From the NCBI GenBank assembly GCA_024509875.1, contig JAMPIV010013727.1, positions 124,001 to 188,000 of the forward strand: a DNA stretch of 64,000 nt. The letters run 5' to 3'. Source of the DNA: Oreohelix idahoensis. Taxonomy: Eukaryota; Mollusca; Gastropoda; Stylommatophora; Oreohelicidae. Below the pieces are notes generated by a model, which was not told where the DNA came from, made no database searches, and saw nothing but the letters and a program-made list of their open reading frames with translations. The position numbers and the translations under genes were made by a program. Positions 60,414-64,000 of this stretch are shown here, piece after piece. Position 1 is the first letter of the stretch. Each line of letters begins with the position of its first letter.

Positions 60414-61913
60414 TGTTACGTGCAGTCTTTGATATCTTACAATATTATACATTGGTATACTTGTTATGTTCGCAAATATTTTGTAAACAAAATAGTGCTT
60501 AAGGAAAAGTCATTATTGAGTTACTTCCCTTGAAAGTTGTGTCGGCTCTTTCGATCGAACTCCGCGGATAAATCCAGTTTTCTGCGATTTATTCTTTGTT
60601 TGGGTAGTAATAGATTGTTCTTGCTTCAGAATATCTATGGCCTGAATTTATGTGTATTGTTTGTCTGAGTAGGACGAGTCTGTCTTATATTTGTATATCT
60701 TTACATATCTAAGTCGAACTATATGTTCTGTTGTCTCTAGGGAGGTCAAAGGCTATTCGGCGGATGTGTCGCTAGAGTGTGGTGTGATTTGGCTTCGTCC
60801 TGATAGGGACTGTGTTTTTTCTATGTCGGCCTGTCGCCGGGGAAAAAGTGATCTCAGTATTTGTGGGGAAAGTGATAGTCGTCTAGACCTATCGTGTATG
60901 CTTTACCCCAGTGTTTATTCGTATTGCCAAGGAATGGCAGAATCATATTTCTGATACCAAGGTAATAATAGACACTCTTATGAACTCTCGTACGAAGCCA
61001 CCATTTTCGATAGGTACGATTTGAATGTCTAAGAGAATATATTTGACTCGATGAAAACGACTTCGATTCCTAGCAGCACTATATCCTGTAGATTGCAGTC
61101 AAGTGTTCATGATCAAATCTACAGAGCAATGAAAGATTTAATGAATGACTAACTTTAGGACAGATTCATTATCTGTATCCAAACGTGAGTGACAGCTCAC
61201 GAGTGAAGCCATCTTGGAACCAAACATGTAGTGACTTTCAAGAAGAGAAAAGGGATGCCCGTATTATCGCTTGATTAGTCCAGAGATCACTGCTACACAT
61301 GAGAACCCATTGCTAGCGGTTCAATATTATTATATGAAAAAACTGTGCTGAACCTTATGTTAAAGAATCTTCGCTAGACGAGATTAGGTAGAAGCCATCT
61401 TGGATATTGTTTATAATCTGACGTGCTTTGTCAGTAAACTCAGTTGATATATATATATATGGGCAATACTGAGTGCTTGGCTACTGACAGTCCATTATAA
61501 TATTATTCTACATGAGTGCCCATGTAACATAACATTGCAAGACCAGTTATCCACTGTACCATGATGTATTATGCCAACCTGTGATTTGTCACTATCTGTG
61601 CTGTCGAGTGTGTACGTCCAATTAAACTTTAGTAAAGGTACACAGTCGTTGGTGTCGATGACTTCCAGCCATACATGAGTGTGAGAAAAGAACATTTGTC
61701 AACACCACGAACCCTTATTATCATTCGCATATTATACACTCAATCCATGTCTACACACCACTGCGTAGGTCAAGTTGACATTCCATACACTACAGTGGAG
61801 CAAACAACACCATAGAGATCTTATCAACTGATGATGATGATGTCTGCTTCCATCCACTTATATTTATCCTTTTGGTGGATATCATTAACGGGAATAAAAT
61901 AACAACTTTATCA
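60414..61913 (+). mobile_element. 3' LTR (1,500 bp)
   Basis: TGTTACGTG to ACTTTATCA, the partner of 52,466-53,962. The three-base length difference is fully explained by three short runs. Confidence 0.95.
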
Positions 61914-61918
61914 CTATA
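61914..61918. other. Target site duplication, right copy
   Basis: CTATA, identical to 52,461-52,465. Confidence 0.9.
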
Positions 61919-62532
61919 CCAATTCTTTGTAAGAAAAAAAATACAAACTAGGACTATGTGTTCTACTGTATAGATTTATCAACTATACGTCATAGCTTTC
62001 GTTAATATTGGCTCAGGCGATCATGTGGCTTCATAACTTCCTGGCTTGAATACTGTTTATCAGTTCTGTTGACGTTATTTTTTTCAGCCCGGTGATGCCA
62101 GTTTGTGATTATTTTATGTTTGTTACCTTTTCTCTGTTCCCATTAACCTCTTATGCAGTATACCCCAGCTTCACTTTTCTCCAGTGCATGGCAAAAGATA
62201 TTGGATCGCATCCTTCTGATATATGTAATACGCTTCCTTTGTGCAGTGACCTCTTTAATGACATCCTCATTGCTGCTTGAGGATGGCTGAGCAGCCTGTA
62301 GATAAAGAAAGGTTAGCCTGTGGATGTGAAATAAATAGACCCGGATGAAAACAAGAGGTTTTCAGTGAAGACGTGGTGAGGTATGTATTGTGGAGGGCAG
62401 TTATCTGTTTAAAACACCTAAATCTTTATGACGTAACAGCTGGCGACATGAAGGCGCCTTAACCTCTCCCCCCCCCCCCCCCCCCCCCTTTCCCACTACC
62501 TTGTGGATCAAGCTACCGGGGATTCTAACCGT
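61919..62532. other. No gene recognised; poly-C run
   Basis: A run of about 20 C lies at 62,469-62,488. A 62-codon frame at 62,092 matches nothing I know. 'ctaaccgt' at 62,525-62,532 may be the target duplication of the next SINE. Confidence 0.4.
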
Positions 62533-63017
62533 CAGGGGTCGGAGTGGCTAAGATGTATGGCGTCCGCCTCGATTTCAAGAGGTACCAGGTTCGATTCCCA
62601 GTTGAGGAAATATAATTTATGGAATTTTTTTTCAGAACCAGTGGTCCTAGTGATGTCATACTCCCCCTGTCCCCTGGGTAGTGAGATCGGATGCCTAGTC
62701 TTCTCGGATAAGGGCGAAAAAAATAGGAGGCCCCGTATGCAAGTTGCGCACGTTAAAAATCCCTCGGCAGTAGGAAATCGTAAAGAGTAGGCCTATCAGG
62801 CCGCTGCCCTGGCAAAATTTAAAAAAATTAGAAACCTGCCCACCACAAAAATATTTATAGAATGTGCGATTCCTATATACACACACTGGGATTCTCGCCG
62901 GTGCTACGGAGTTCGTGCACTGTGCTAAAATTCTCCTTCTGTGATCTGAGGGAGGAGATCGGAGCACTGATGGAGTAGTCCGTGTGCAATGAAGATAGTC
63001 CACCAAACCAAACCAAA
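62533..63017 (+). mobile_element. Second tRNA-derived SINE type (about 485 bp)
   Basis: The tRNA-like head 'ggtcggagtggctaagatg' (box A) and 'aggttcgattccca' (box B, exact GGTTCGATTCC) resembles tRNA-Leu/Ser. The body contains 'gcgcacgttaaaaatccctcggcag', like the conserved central block of several animal SINE superfamilies. The 3' end is a short (CCAAA)n tail. It is flanked by ctaaccgt and ctaacggt (63,018-63,025), a possible 8-bp duplication with one mismatch. Clearly different from family A. Confidence 0.75.
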
Positions 63018-64000
63018 CTAACGGTTTTCAAACAGCCGGAAAGAAAGGGGAAATTGCCGTCGTATTGCCATAAGTACCGTCGTAGATTCGTTAATTTGAA
63101 AGTACTGTTATAAAATGCGCTTTTTCTGTTTTCTCGTAATGTGCTTAATTTTTAATCACGTAATCCCCTCCTCTCATTAAGACGTTTCTCCTAGTAGCAA
63201 TTATTATTTATAACATGAAATAACAAATACATTTTTCTGACTTAAGCCCGTTCACCAAAAGTTGTAATGTTTTTCAAACGTTTTAATGTGTAATTTTTAA
63301 TGTCAGCGACTTGACTGAAGCATTCCATCACTGGTGCAGTTCCAACAGCGGTTGCGCCATATTTCTCTCCTCTCCTTTCATTTTTAAACACTGCTGTAAA
63401 TAGGTTTAGTTTAAATTTGTCACGTTGTTCCATTATTTGTCTTTTTTTTTTTTTTTTGCTGTAGTAATCGTCAATAGACGATATATAAAGACATTTGTAG
63501 GTCAAACAGTTCAGCTGAAACCTGTCTTTGTAAGAATGTAAACTTGTCGTTTTTATGTCTATATTGCTTTTCATCTCCTTGCCGTCACTAAGGCTGTTGT
63601 ATATACAGTAATATAAATTGTTGGTTCTCATAGTGTGATTCATGGATTCCCAAAGCAGTCCTTAGCAGGTCATGAAGGGTCCGATGTTAACTTTTATGGT
63701 ATACCGTAGATGGTGGTGTAAATGATTACTCGAGGTTTTTGAAGCTGTTTAAGTCTGTTTTGCTACTGATAAAATACTTTCGTATGAACTGAGCCTGCGG
63801 AATTAGGGGCATTGGTTAAGGAGTCCTAAAAGATTAAGAAACTGCAGTCCTAGTTAATTTAGTTGTCCTGTTGCTCCATGTTCAGATATTATCATACCTC
63901 TGACGTTCTGCATGTTTGTTTGTTTGTAAAGCTTTCATATGCCTGCGATGTCTGATTTATAAGTAAGTGTGTGTATATATATATATATATCGCCGTGAGT
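63018..64000. other. No gene recognised
   Basis: A T-run at 63,442-63,458 and a terminal (TA)n at 63,974-63,990. A 133-codon minus-strand frame at 63,242-63,643 is Lys/Asn/Tyr-rich and matches nothing I know. Confidence 0.35.

Larger units (their letters stand above)
52466..61913 (+). mobile_element. Gmr1-type Ty3/Gypsy LTR retrotransposon, integrase before RT
   Basis: A 9.4-kb element with two LTRs, CTATA target duplications, a leader, gag, protease, integrase, reverse transcriptase and RNase H in that order, then a purine-rich tract. Canonical Gypsy elements carry integrase last; the Gmr1 lineage, first described from deuterostomes, carries it before RT as Copia does. RT and integrase motifs here are Gypsy-like (YLDD, GPY). 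The LTRs are almost identical, so insertion was recent. Frame changes near 55.30, 57.49 and 59.48 kb break gag-pol in this sequence. No envelope ORF is seen. Confidence 0.9.

Overview
This is a transposon- and satellite-rich stretch of an animal nuclear genome. It is AT-rich, with long microsatellites, tRNA-derived SINEs, LINE relics and LTR elements, and no recognisable host exon. The repeat make-up suggests a lophotrochozoan, perhaps a marine mollusc. That is an inference; no host gene in the window fixes the species. None of the coding sequence is bacterial: every protein domain I can support belongs to a transposable element.

Layout. 0.3-4.3 kb: a LINE 3'-end relic, a 70-bp tandem repeat split by a 2.2-kb solo LTR with a clean 5-bp target duplication, and a SINE. 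4.47-17.9 kb: a decayed Ty3/Gypsy-like element with LTR-like copies at 4.47-6.9 and 14.1-17.9 kb, a primer site resembling tRNA-Pro, gag remains, RT-RNase H remains and a polypurine tract. About 19.2-23.5 kb: a badly degraded copy of the element at 52.5-61.9 kb. 25-34.4 kb: SINEs, a non-autonomous hAT element with an exact 8-bp target duplication (30,897-31,718) and a broken LINE (32.4-34.2 kb). 34.4-50.1 kb: about ten unrelated minisatellite arrays with unit lengths from 15 to about 105 bp, mixed with SINEs and a second dispersed repeat family. 52,466-61,913: a nearly intact LTR retrotransposon. 62.5-63.0 kb: a second type of tRNA-derived SINE.

The most interesting object is the retrotransposon at 52.5-61.9 kb. 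Its LTRs (1,497 and 1,500 bp) differ by about one substitution and three small indels, and it is flanked by the 5-bp duplication CTATA. Its domains run gag - protease - integrase - reverse transcriptase - RNase H. The integrase lies before RT, as in Ty1/Copia, but the sequence motifs are Ty3/Gypsy (DSG protease, GPY module, YLDD RT). This is the arrangement of the Gmr1-type Gypsy lineage. The degraded copy at 19-23.5 kb keeps the same order, so it is not a local rearrangement. Gag-pol is broken by frame changes, several of them at homopolymers.

Sequence quality is itself a theme. From about 7 to 24 kb every recognisable repeat is riddled with small indels, while related SINEs outside that zone are cleaner. 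Either this is an old, decayed TE block or this part of the assembly is poorly polished.
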